A stretch of 64,000 nucleotides of DNA from Hirudo medicinalis. Taxonomy: Eukaryota; Annelida; Clitellata; Hirudinida; Hirudinidae. The position numbers and the translations under genes are program-made. The notes under the pieces are model-generated. The model worked only from the letters and a program-made list of their open reading frames with translations. It ran no database searches and was not told the origin of the DNA. The stretch spans positions 117,203 through 181,202 of the forward strand of contig MPNW01000274.1 in NCBI GenBank assembly GCA_011800805.1. The letters are read 5' to 3'. How positions within the stretch are numbered: position 1 is the stretch's first letter; the number at the start of each line of letters is the position of its first letter. Below, one piece after another: positions 25,070 through 35,052 of the stretch.

Positions 25070-25904
25070 ACAACTCAATAAAGAATAATAATTATCACTC
25101 ATGACAACCAAAAATAATTCTCAAAGGTGATTCGATGGAGGCACTTCTTTCTTTCAAGTTTTTGAAGGATGAAGGAGATCATGAAATTACTTGCTCGGGC
25201 AATTCCAACTGAAACACCAAATGATGAAGGTGCAGAGAAATTATGAAAATAATTACTATATATAATAACCATAACTATAACTATGACGATTATTACAATT
25301 AAGAGGTAATTACATCCCTCACTAGGTGACGACGATGTTAATTGCAAAAACATGAGGAAATCGACATAAGAATGAAAAGACAAAAAGATTAAAATAAAAT
25401 CAGCCAATAAAATCACAAGTAGACCACACTGCTTGGGTTCATGACCCCATAAACTCAAAACCCCACAACCTCCCTGTCCACCTAACCCTGAAAGTTGGCC
25501 TGGTCAGGAATTTCCGATATGATTCTGGGCTTCCTCTTATTATTGGACGATCGAACGGGCCGGGCGTGGGCTTCCTGGCCGAGCACGGGGATCGGGTTCT
25601 CGGGCGAATCGAGCGTGGCGATGAACTGAAATAGAAAATGAGGAGACGATACGAGCTTAAGTGGTTGTTGCTGTTGATGCAAATAAACGTAATATAACAT
25701 AAAATATAACATAAAAAATAACATAAAAAATAAACAACAACGTCTCACCAACTTCTTGTCTCCTTTTGTCAGTCGCCTCCCGTCCAAAACTATCTGAACA
25801 TTCATTTTCAATTGATTCTAATCATTTTTTGCTAATTAATTTTTCTCTAGAATTTCTAAAACCATCACCACTACCACCACCATCACCATCATCACAATCA
25901 CCGT

Positions 25905-25936
<32 letters not shown>

Positions 25937-26439
25937 TCATCATCACAATCACCACCACCACCACCATCACCGCTACTATCATCATCACCACCGCCAGCAT
26001 CGTCATCAACCAACATAATCAATGACAGCCGGATGGAGCTTCATGACGACCGATGACTTGTAATTCTTCTCCAAGCACAGTGGATTCCCAGTGATGTCCA
26101 ACTGCAATTAAATTCAAAATAAAGTAAATTAGTGAATAATGAAAATAATAATTATTAATAATTAGCATATTATTACGAGCACAAAACATAAAATATTTCG
26201 CACGTCATTACAACATGATCGGATCATGGCCGCAGGAATTCTCCGAGTGCGAGGTTTATTGGCGACAAACACAAAAAAAAGCATTTTGTGTTGGACATTT
26301 TATTAATTAAATAAGTCATTAATAATAAACTATCAGCAACCAGCATTATCCACACCATCATCATCATCATCATTATCTTCACCATCATCATCATCGCCAT
26401 CATCACAACCACCACCACTACCATCATCACCGCCATTAT

Positions 26440-26471
<32 letters not shown>

Positions 26472-27128
26472 TCATCATCACCACCACCACTACCATCATC
26501 ATCATCACCACCACCACTACCATCATCATCATAACCTTATCAAGCCTCTTCAATGACTTGAGTTGTCTCAGTTGGTCAGGAAACATGATGAGGTTGTAGG
26601 ACACGTCCAACTCCCTCAACGACGCAAGACCTTCTAGGCCTGGTGATGACGACGACGACGATCGTGATGATGATTAAATGATTAGATGATGATATCGGTG
26701 ATGGCGTGGATGATGGTGATGATAATGAAGATGATGGTGGCTGACCTTCAAGAGACTGCAGCAGATTGTAGGAGACGGACAGCTGGACGAGACTGGACAT
26801 GTTTGGAGAGATGAAGTTGGAAAGAGAGGTGACACTGTTGTAGTTCATCAAGAGGCTCTCCAGTCTTTGGAGTGCCTAGAGTACATGGAATGTTGTAAGT
26901 GTAATGTAATAACAACAATTTAATAATAATAATAATAAAAATAATAATAATTTAATTTAATAACAATGACAGCAACAGCAGCAGCAGCTGCAGTAACAAC
27001 ATCATCAACAACAACAGCAACAACATCAACATCAACAACAGCAACAACAGCAACAACATCATCAACAACAGCAACAACATCAACAACAAACTAAGAACAA
27101 ATACTTTTCGAAACAAATATTTGAAATA

Positions 27129-27172
<44 letters not shown>

Positions 27173-27197
27173 CAAGAATAATAATAATATTAATAAC

Positions 27198-27230
<33 letters not shown>

Positions 27231-28932
27231 TGATAATAATTGATAAGTCTCGAGCGGGTGGTCGTGCGGCTGTTTTTTCGCGAGTTGTTCTTTTCAGCGA
27301 TATTTGTCGTACATTTCAGTGGAGCTCCTTAACTCNAGAGAATCAACGTGTCTCTAACCAGATATTTCCAAGATATGACTGCTGCGCAGATAAGGAGAAT
27401 TCGAAATAAGCCGGGATACAAACGTCTCCTCAGTAATCTTCTTCTGAGACCTTTAATCGTTGAGGAATGGGTTTTTCCAGATGGTGCCTAATGAGTGTCG
27501 TGATTCAAGCACTCCAGGACACTTACAGGATCTGGAGAGCCCACAGGTGCGGCAGAAAAAAAGAAAGGAGGAACTTAAATTTGGAACGTCAGATCTCACG
27601 AGATTGACGATTGTTATTCACTCCCGGATTGCCTTGCTGACCCTCGCTTCTTCTTTGTTATATGTCCGAGGGTGATCTCGGGCCCTGGACGCGGACATTA
27701 AAATTCGATGAGGATTTTCTCTTACAATTTCGAGTCGATTTTTTGTGCATTGATTGTTTTTGAAAGGCTGAGAAAATAAAAAAACAACAACAATAATAAT
27801 AATATTAATAACAACAATAATAATAATAATTGATACTTGGTTTGGCAGTAAATAATACTAAATAATAATGATAAAGAAAAACACAAAAACAATAATAAAA
27901 CAACAATAAGAATAGAAAATATAATAACAACAAATAATAATATTGCGCAGAAAAACTAACGCCCAGAGTGATGTCGGCAGATCCGATGGCGTTGTAGGAA
28001 AGGTCGAGGACTTCCAGGTTGCTTGCCAGAGACTGGAATCAATGAACTGGTTAGTCAACACTTAAATGAATTAATTATGATAATGTGATGACATCATCAT
28101 CCAATTAAAACTGAGTGTTAATTGGCTGTTAGTCATAAAAATGGCAACCACAACTCAGAGTCATCATTGGATTGAAGTGATGTGATAATTAGTAATGTAA
28201 TAAATAAATATATACTGTGTAATAATAATAAATAAATAATTAATAAGTAATAATAAAATGAATAATAATTATATAAGACATATAATTAATAATATTAACA
28301 GCAGTAATAATCAACTGACGATGGACTGATCGATGTTGTTGATCTTGTTGTTCCGCAGTTTGAGTATTTTCAAGTTGTTCCAGTTGGGATTCGAGTCGTT
28401 TTTCTTCAGGGACCTTCTGGATTTCGTCCTCTTCAACTCGACAATACCAACTAAAAGGTCAGAGAGGTCAGGAGACAAGTTGTTAAGTATGTCACGTTAC
28501 TGTAATATGTAATAATGATGATGATGATGATAATAATAAGAAGAAGAACAACAACAACGACAACAACAATAATAATAATAGTTAATTAATGCATACGCAA
28601 AGCATTAGAGGTGACTCGAAACAACCATATCAATAATCTAGTTACTGTCCTAAGTTAACCTGCTCAAATCAGCCACTCGAACAGCTCCCCAACGTACCCA
28701 CCTCGATGGACGGCACTCGAGATCTGTTGAAAACGACGGACTCGAGGTCCCTGCAGAGTACATTGAGCCCCCTGAACTCGGTGCACGGGATGCCCTTTAT
28801 CTCCAGGGTCCTCAGTCCCGTGAGGTCCCCGAGGTCGATGCAATTCTTGGAGTCGAAGTCTGCTCCCTCTCCGGGCACCAGCTGTCGGAAAGGTCGGAAG
28901 GAAAATAAAGCTTTGCACTGACTAATTGACAT
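20121..28932 (-). CDS. STK11IP: STK11-interacting protein (LKB1-interacting protein 1)
   Basis: Seventeen minus-strand exons (28932-28698, 28450-28320, 28032-27961, 26875-26746, 26639-26536, 26101-26015, 25793-25749, 25625-25487, 24570-24328, 24017-23815, 23297-23235, 23068-22657, 22329-22034, 21698-21651, 21368-21263, 20661-20457, 20280-20121) join to 892 residues. Leucine-rich repeats fill about residues 35-255 (LTGLRTLEIKG, NLKILKLRNNKI, NLEVLDLSYNAI, SLRELDVSYNLI), ending in LDITGNPLCLEKNY and LDGRRLTKGD. A PH-like segment (about 620-735) is followed by CLKCGHVF and CPSC, a probable zinc ribbon. The order and the LEIKGIPC and CxxCGH blocks match STK11IP, which binds the tumour suppressor kinase LKB1 in the cytoplasm. 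Residues about 406-417 are polyglutamine. The start at 28932 is uncertain: the vertebrate N-terminal 80 residues are not seen. An optional 18-nt microexon may lie at 25191-25208. Confidence 0.87.
20700..20787. repeat. (GAT)n/(GTT)n microsatellite in STK11IP intron
   Basis: Imperfect GAT/GGT/GTT triplets. Open frames here read as poly-His or poly-Gln only because of the repeat. Confidence 0.9.
21118..21262. repeat. (CAT)n/(CGT)n microsatellite in STK11IP intron
   Basis: Imperfect ATC and GTC triplets running up to the splice donor of the CLKCGHVF exon. Confidence 0.85.
21372..21441. repeat. (GAT)n/(GAC)n microsatellite in STK11IP intron
   Basis: Pure GAT then GAC triplets immediately upstream (in gene sense) of the CLKCGHVF exon acceptor. 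Confidence 0.9.
21715..21850. repeat. A/T-rich tandem repeat in STK11IP intron
   Basis: Units of about 23 bp, AATGAATTATTAAATAAAG, decaying into AAATAATGAAATAACAAAT. Confidence 0.8.
22485..22644. repeat. Minisatellite, 40-bp unit, four copies, in STK11IP intron
   Basis: Nearly identical units at 22501-22540, 22541-22580 and 22581-22620 with partial units each side; each holds ATTACACGTCACGTAGCAAG. It ends about 12 bp from the splice donor at 22656. Confidence 0.92.
23722..23792. repeat. (AAC)n microsatellite in STK11IP intron
   Basis: Near-perfect CAA triplets, next to the exon that encodes polyglutamine with CAA/CAG codons. Confidence 0.9.
24831..24975 (-). repeat. tRNA-derived SINE-like repeat copy (STK11IP intron)
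   Basis: The minus strand contains CAACAGTCGTCATGTGTCG followed by GTTCAAAACCCAG, the core shared with the other copies; the 3' part is diverged. A (GAT)n/(AAT)n microsatellite lies directly beside it on the plus strand (24976-25075). Confidence 0.5.
25860..26010. repeat. (ACC)n/(ATC)n microsatellite in STK11IP intron
   Basis: Imperfect CCA/TCA triplets. Confidence 0.9.
26353..26532. repeat. (ATC)n/(ACC)n/(AGC)n microsatellite in STK11IP intron
   Basis: Imperfect triplets with a pure AGC run at 26450-26470, reaching to the splice donor at 26535. Confidence 0.9.
26915..27242. repeat. (AAT)n and (CAA)n/(CAG)n microsatellites in STK11IP intron
   Basis: Three blocks: AAT triplets, then CAACAGCAACATCAA-type triplets (26970-27090), then a long AAT run (27128-27240). 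It abuts the unidentified insertion that follows. Confidence 0.85.
27243..27795 (+). mobile_element. Unidentified insertion with A-rich tail (retroelement or retrocopy?)
   Basis: About 540 bp of higher-GC sequence sits between two (AAT)n tracts in the largest STK11IP intron. It ends AGAAAATAAAAAAACAACAA, which resembles a polyadenylation signal plus an A-rich tail of a reverse-transcribed insert. A 38-codon open frame starts at 27376 (MTAAQIRRIRNKPGY). I recognise no family. There is one N at 27336. Confidence 0.4.
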
Positions 28933-29194
28933 TGTTACCTCTTCTCAGAACTCGTAAGAGATTTTTTTAAAATTTTTGCTCACAACTTTTTTTTTTTATT
29001 GTTATTAACATTTTATGAATGTGAATAAAAATAACGAGTTGTCGTTAATAAATAATTTTATTTTTTATACGATAATTAATAATAATAATAATAAACAATA
29101 TATAATAACAGCAATATATAACAATATATTTATTTATTTATCTTGCAATATAATATATACAATAACAATATATATAATATATAATATATAGCAC

Positions 29195-29227
29195 GCAGGT
29201 CGAACGAACGAATTGAGTTCGACCTGC
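29195..29227. other. Perfect inverted repeat (11-bp arms, 11-nt loop)
   Basis: GCAGGTCGAAC at 29195-29205 is the exact reverse complement of GTTCGACCTGC at 29217-29227. It lies at the edge of a SINE-like copy, so it may be part of a mobile element. Confidence 0.7.
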
Positions 29228-29325
29228 ATGCATCAGTAATGTCAACAATCATAATGTGTTGTGTTGGCAACCCAGACTGCACAGCCAGGTAACACCCTTG
29301 GAGAGGAGCACTATATAAATGCCAG
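29221..29325 (+). repeat. tRNA-derived SINE-like repeat copy
   Basis: Plus-strand order: TCAACAATCATAATGTGTTG, GGCAACCCAGACTGCAC, ACCCTTGGAGAGGAGCACTA, TATAAATG. This matches the shared core and 3' end. Confidence 0.6.
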
Positions 29326-29769
29326 ATCGATTAGAAAGTGCCTTCACAACCAGTTCAGATTTGTCAGGCAGTCAAAAGATTGGATAAATACAACGTAATA
29401 ACAATATTTAATAATAATATATAATGATAAAAATAATACTCGGTGAATAATAGTAATCGGTTAAATATGAGATAGACGTGTTCGCGTTGAGAAAGCATGC
29501 CGACATAACAAAGGGGCACCTTTGAATAGTACGGCAGCCCTTTTCAAAATCACACCCTCTAGACTGTAATTTAATAACCATCAATCTGGAATATCAGTCA
29601 GCTAATCAGTAACTTCCCACTGAGCCATGACTTCATTTTTAGGTTAAGCTTGCACCGATGCATTGTTGCAGTCTGCGTCAGCAAGCATATTCAGGTCAAT
29701 GACACAAAGGAACCCAACTTTTCTAAGGACTCGTTCATTACTTCGAATGTTTGGCAGAGTCGAGTCACC

Positions 29770-32700
29770 ATGAAGAAAATGCCCTATTTGAAGAACATTT
29801 TTATTTTCTCCCTCGTTTTAGCCAGTCTCACGTTGTTCTTGTCGATTCTGTTCGAGGAGAAGGTGATGGTGTTTGGTCACCTGATGTACGTTTATATCCA
29901 GAATGTGACTGCTAAAGCAAAGGTCGTCAAAATCACGTTCACGGAGGAAAGCGACACTTTCAGGGAGAGCCTCAACGTCTCGGACGACGGAGAAGCGGCC
30001 TACGAGATCGTCGACGACATCACCATCATACCGCACTCCGCCAAGGTCAAGGCAAAGAAGATTTTCAAGGACAAGCCACTGATCATTTGGGCAACAGAGT
30101 GGCACATGACTCCAATCAAAGATCTGGAGAACTTGCTCACACCTTTTGGAGTAAAATTTTTCAACTACAACCTCGACATTTGGAGATGTGCTTGGCAGGA
30201 TTGCAAAGCCAAAGAAAAACTAAAGGTAGATTTGCATTTAGCCAAGCTTATGAGTGCCTTTCAATCTGGACTAATGTCCTTAACTGAAGGCAATAAATCA
30301 CATGTTTATTATTACGAGTTCATCCGACATCCGATTGAAATGAATCCAAAACGGATTTTCATTAATTTAGAATTTTATTTGTTTACATTTTATTGAAGAG
30401 ATGAATAATTTAAGAAACAAGGAGCTGAAACTCTAATAATATAAAGCATATATCTAAGAAACATATTTCATGCTAAGATGAATGAAATGTCGTCGATCAG
30501 GTACTGACGACCAACAACGTCCTCGAGGTTCCTCCCCCGATACCCCAGCAGTTCTACGAGGCTTACAAGGACGACCCCGACATGAAGACGGTGGATGTCG
30601 TGCTCTGCAGCTACCCTGCTTCGGTGTGCGAGATTTACATACCACTCAACAAGAGTGTTCTCGTTCTACCCACCACGAGGTACTGTGCATCGATGAAGGC
30701 ATTTTCGACGTTTTATCACGATCATCGTTTCTGATGACAGCAAAGAGGTGTCGTTCTCGACTTTTCAAATCCGTGCATGTGTTCGAAACCGAACGAGCGT
30801 CGTGTATCGCTTGTATCGACAATGCCGTAATACTGTACGCTCCTAAGTCTAGCACGAATTTTTGCTGTAAGTGACAATTCAAATTCTTATTTGTAATATC
30901 AATTCCAACATTTCACAACTACAAGCAAAAATGAAATGAAATAAAATAATGAAATAAAATTGGAACCGAAACATTGAAACATTTATGAATCAAATTATAA
31001 AAAATAAACAACTTGAAGACGTAGTAAACAAGAGAGCAATACAAAAGAAGAGAGCAATCATTAGCTAACAATCTTGTTTTCCTGTCCCGAATAACTCGTG
31101 CGTAAAGAGACTATTTGTCCGACACCACGTGTGTGAAATCACTCTCAATAAATAATTGTTATCAAATATAATTTATCAGATTACAGCACGAACTTTACAT
31201 TCTGTCTTTACATTTTGAAATAATAGCACAACAAAAGTCAATGTCGCTCGAGTCGCATAATCCGAATTCAAGGTTTCGATTCGTCGATCCAGGTACGAGG
31301 TGGGGAGGTACTCGGTCGAAAGGTGGAACAAGCTCAACGAGAATTTGAGGATTTTGGCTCAGAAGCCTTGGAACGTCTTCGGAGGGAACAACCTCTACGA
31401 CGCCAGGTACATGGAGTATTACACCGGCATCGAGACCCAACACTTGCCCAGCGTGTGCGACTACACCGGTGCCGAGTACACCAACGAAATCGACGAGTAC
31501 CTCGTGCTCAGGAGAAGAGACAGGGGGTTCAACAAAGTCTTCCTCGACACTTTCAGCAATGCGTCGCAAGTCGTGAGTTCTTTTGGAATTCCATTTTTTT
31601 TTTTAAGAAGAAGGAGCTCTCATTTACCGTAAATTACAAACATCAAACATTAGGGTCGGTCTTGAGGAAGCACGCGTTTCTGCCATTAGACCGACCCTGG
31701 TAATGAAAATCAAATTTACAGGCAGATTAAACAATTTGTGAAAAGCAGCAAAGCAATATTATACGGTGCCATGCAATGCATACAATTTATGGGATATTTT
31801 AAAGAGTATGTACAGAATATTGAAGGAAACAGAATAATTAAATTTCATTAAACGTCCGGATAATAAATTGAGCAGTGAATTATTATCAATATGAATAAAT
31901 AAAAATTATGATCAATATGAATACATAAAAATTATTTTCAATATGAATAAATAAAAAGTGCAATCTGAATTTTTGAATTTGAAAGATGTCCAACTAATTA
32001 TTTTCAACAAACATGAGGTGAGTTGAAGAAACATATTGTAAGAAAAATGTAATACGAACAACTCTATTTTGCAAAGTAATTACCTCTATTAGTAATTAGT
32101 ACCTCTCGCTCGGGAGAAGAGACGGAAGGTTCGACAAATTCTTCCTCGACACTTTCAACGACGCATCGCGAGTCACGAGTTCTTTTGAAACTCCTCGGTG
32201 TAATTAAATTGAGAGCGGGTATGAAAAATTATGCACGCCGAAAATCTCCCATCGTTTTGCTAGGAGCTGATACGATATAATGAAGCCAAAGATGCAATTC
32301 ATAGAAGGGAAATCTGTATGAGATCTTTTGTAGAAAAAAAGGCCTAATTAAAACAATTTTACATTAAATTAATAATCCAAAGTAAAATAATTTGACTGTT
32401 TTCAGAGGGGTGTAAAGATAAAAGTAAGCATGATCACCCATTACAACCACAGAGACCTCGCCAAATACAGGGGGATCATCCACGTGCCCTATCAAATCTC
32501 GGTGATGAGCATCTTCGAGCAATATCGCATGAACATTCCCATGTTCTTTCCATCTCCTGAACTTCTCGCCAGATGGCAGATCGACTACTACATCATGCCA
32601 GAAAGAACCTTCAACGGTGCCTTCTTCGGCCAGAGACCGAAGTCGTCCATCATTCCGCCCCATCCGTCTCAGGCCGACGTTCCCGATCCAAAAGACGAGT

Positions 32701-32933
32701 TCGACTATAACAGCACCCTCTACTGGATGCAGTTTGCCGACTTCTACCAGGTCATGCCTCACTGTTTCATATACGAGAGCGTCGAGCACCTCGTCGAGAT
32801 TTTAAATTCCTTGGATCAGGCAACTCTTCAGAGAATCAGTTACAAGATCCGCGACTACAACTTCGAGTTCAAGAAGAAGATCTTAAAGAAGTGGAAAAGC
32901 ATCTTACTGAATTATGCAAAAAATAAACATTAA
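29770..32933 (+). CDS. Type II membrane protein of an uncharacterised, possibly glycosyltransferase-like family
   Basis: Four exons (29770-30225, 30501-30679, 31293-31572, 32406-32933) give 480 residues. One membrane segment near the N-terminus (about residues 9-28, IFIFSLVLASLTLFLSILF) after Lys-rich residues suggests a signal anchor with a luminal or extracellular body. Landmarks: LIIWATEWHMTPIKDLE, VLCSYPASVCEIYIPLNKS, NNLYDARYMEYYTG followed by LPSVCDYTG, then HVPYQISVMSIFEQYRMNIP and MPERTF. From memory, conserved hypothetical proteins in several invertebrates and protists share the ANNxYD...YxTG...LPSxC and IPLFFPS patterns. The plan (signal anchor plus a two-domain body ending in a fixed Phe-Pro-Ser loop) resembles Golgi glycosyltransferases, but no catalytic motif is identified. 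A partial copy of exon 3 lies in intron 3. Confidence 0.75.
32101..32200 (+). pseudogene. Duplicated fragment of exon 3 inside intron 3
   Basis: Positions 32103-32195 closely match 31503-31595, the end of exon 3 plus its donor region (TTCCTCGACACTTTC shared exactly). The translation GRRDGRFDKFFLDTFNDAS parallels RRRDRGFNKVFLDTFSNAS and has no stop until after the donor position. The GTGAG donor has become TCACGAG, so it is probably an inactive relic. Confidence 0.75.
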
Positions 32934-33468
32934 TGTCAACGAGTCGTCACTGTAAATCAGACCGTGGAATTTCAAAAAATCTACAATCAAATGAAATGTA
33001 GGAATTTTGTACAACGCCTTAGATCAAATTTATGTTTGTGAATTACTAGGCAACGACTGTTAAGGTACTTGCAAATGACGACAATTTGAACGAAAAAATC
33101 CAAAATTTGGTTTTAGGATAAATTTCACTCGACAAATGCTTTCAAATGTACATAAATCATCCGAACGATCCAATGAAGTGCAATTTTGCAAATGCAGTTT
33201 CAGAGTTGTCGACGGCACTTTGTCACGCGATGCTTGCGAAACCCGTCGCGATCGTGACAAAATGCAAAAGCCTAACTTCTTTAAAGATCGCGCGGTTGTC
33301 GTCGCCTTTAATTTATTAGTGATAAATAAAAGTGAAAAATTGAGTAGTGATAAATCAAATAGCGATTTTATTAACTTTCAACTAGCTTTTTCGAGCCGGC
33401 TTCACCAGTCAAACTACAGGTGCACGTTCGACCGGCCGCTCGTCATCGAAGAACCGGCCTGTCGGGAC

Positions 33469-33540
33469 GGCGCTCCCGAAAGGGGTTCGAACCTGTGCTG
33501 ACGTCGCGAGAGTCTTAGTCGTTAAACCGTACGGGAGCAC
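33469..33540 (-). tRNA. Degenerate tRNA-like element
   Basis: The minus strand begins GTGCTCC and ends GGAGCGC, a complete 7-bp acceptor-like stem (one G-T pair), with a B-box GGTTCGAACC at the right distance and a total length of about 72 nt. The D arm (ACGGTTTAACGACTAAG) is recognisable, but the T and anticodon stems pair badly. I think it is a tRNA pseudogene or a SINE head rather than a working tRNA; no isotype assigned. Confidence 0.3.
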
Positions 33541-34075
33541 AACACTCCTTGCTTTCATTGCCTCTCCAGTTTGAAGCTCGTACGTGCTCCAGGAAGAGGC
33601 AGAAGTTGAAAGTTGAAAGTAGGTCGACCTAAGAATGGCTCAGAGAATGAAGTGTGCAAATTTACAGTCGCTACCTTTCACTTTTTTTTAGGAGGAGCTT
33701 TTGGGACAGACAGACATACACTTTCTGTTTTATATTACAGATTGTCATCATAATTCTAATTGATATCATTATTATTAATCATTGTCATTGTCAATGATAA
33801 CACTCTTCATTTTCATAAGAATCATTTATTAGAGCCATGTAAATTCTCTGTTCTCAGAAAGCATAATTACAGTTGTTGTGAGCATTATTCCTTTTCATGT
33901 TGTTTTATGTAATAGTGTTGTTGTTACTAATGATAATGTTTTTATCCTTGCAGTTGCACTCATTATCACCATCACCATCATCATTACAGTCATAGTCAAA
34001 GCTTAATGAGAAGGTTTAATTATTCTTGAAGAGTGAGTAAATGTATGGACTTATTGAGTGGTTAATGTAATAATA

Positions 34076-34140
34076 ATAATAATAATAATAATAGTTAATT
34101 TATAATGCGCCATTTGCATAGCGTCAGAGGCGCCTTAATA
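34076..34140 (-). repeat. Short repeat with (ATT)n tail
   Basis: The minus strand reads GGCGCCTCTGACGCTATGCA, AATGGCGCATTATAAATTAA, then CTATTATTATT. The same CGCCTCTGACGC...GGCGCTATATAAATGAAC occurs at 57271-57310, and a weaker copy at 28577-28625 also runs into an (ATT)n tract. Confidence 0.55.
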
Positions 34141-34411
34141 TGGCATTTATTGATGTAACATGACATCAATCAGACGACGTTTAAGTGAGATACTTAGAAA
34201 TGATGAAAGTACGTAAAAAAAATGAACAAAGAACTGCTTCTACTGATATGTTTCACTTGACATATTTTGTAGCATAATGTATTTGACATACGACATGCAA
34301 TCCGCCATTCAAAAACATTAAAGTCGCTCAACGGAGATTAAATTTTATCAATTCGAGAGACACCAGAGCCAAAACCATCATGCTTAAATTTTACAATTAA
34401 ACGTAGATGCA

Positions 34412-35052
34412 TTAACATAAATTGAAAAATGAACAAACCTTGAGATGTTTGATTGCAACTGCATAGTTAAGGAGACATCTGAGCTCATAGTAGAATTTTG
34501 ATTGGTCAGCATTTGTTATATTTTCGGCATCGTACGGCTGGTCCTCGAAATCATAGAGTAGTTTGAGGCCAGTGAAAAGGCACAATACATGATCGAGAGA
34601 AAGACAAAGCAATGTTTCATCAATGGAATTTTGGAGCTTTTGATGAACATCTAATCAATAAAGTTAAATTGAAAATTTTTATTAGATTCATTTTATTATG
34701 TATTTTGAGTTTTACATTTTCAATATTTGAGGCTGTTTAGAAATGTATATTTTAATTTATGTATTACATCAAACATTCTGAGGATTTCAAAGACTGAATT
34801 CAACAAGACAACTCTATTATAACTTAAGCCAAAAATGTAAATAACTTATGAAACATAATTAATTTATTTTGCATTTGAGTACAATTAAGAAATTTTAAGT
34901 CATTAAACAGCTGATTCCAAACAAAATGCATTGACAACATGAAATAGCATTAGTGACTTCACATAAATAATGGAAATTTAGAAATTCAACTTAATTTTAC
35001 CGTCAAAAAATCTTTTCAAAATTCTGAGTGATTCTACGAGACTAGGGTCCAT
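34412..35052 (-). CDS. Possible small two-exon gene, function unknown
   Basis: Exon 1 (35052-35001) starts MDPSLVESLRILKRFFD and is followed by a GTAAAA donor; exon 2 (34650-34412) follows a GATTAG acceptor and continues in frame (DVHQKLQNSIDETLLCLSLD) to a stop, giving 96 residues. The composition looks protein-like and helical, with no low-complexity bias and no recognised domain. It could be the 5' part of a longer gene if the GTTTGT at the end of the Lys-His-Leu-Lys segment is used as a donor. It lies just downstream of the IRF gene on the same strand. Confidence 0.4.

Larger units (their letters stand above)
28933..29769. other. Divergent spacer between STK11IP and the type II membrane protein gene
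   Basis: Contains AT-rich dinucleotide-like tracts, a perfect 11-bp hairpin (29195-29227), a SINE-like copy (29221-29325), and presumably both promoters. Missing 5' exons of STK11IP could also lie here, but none were found. Confidence 0.45.
32934..34411. other. Intergenic spacer
   Basis: 3' UTR of the type II gene, a tRNA-like element (33469-33540), and a decayed short repeat (34076-34140). No coding region was recognised in the rest. Confidence 0.45.

Noticed and set aside
31195..31569. 124-codon minus-strand frame
   Set aside because: Antisense shadow of exon 3 of the type II membrane protein.
32364..32789. 141-codon minus-strand frame
   Set aside because: Antisense shadow of exon 4 of the same gene.
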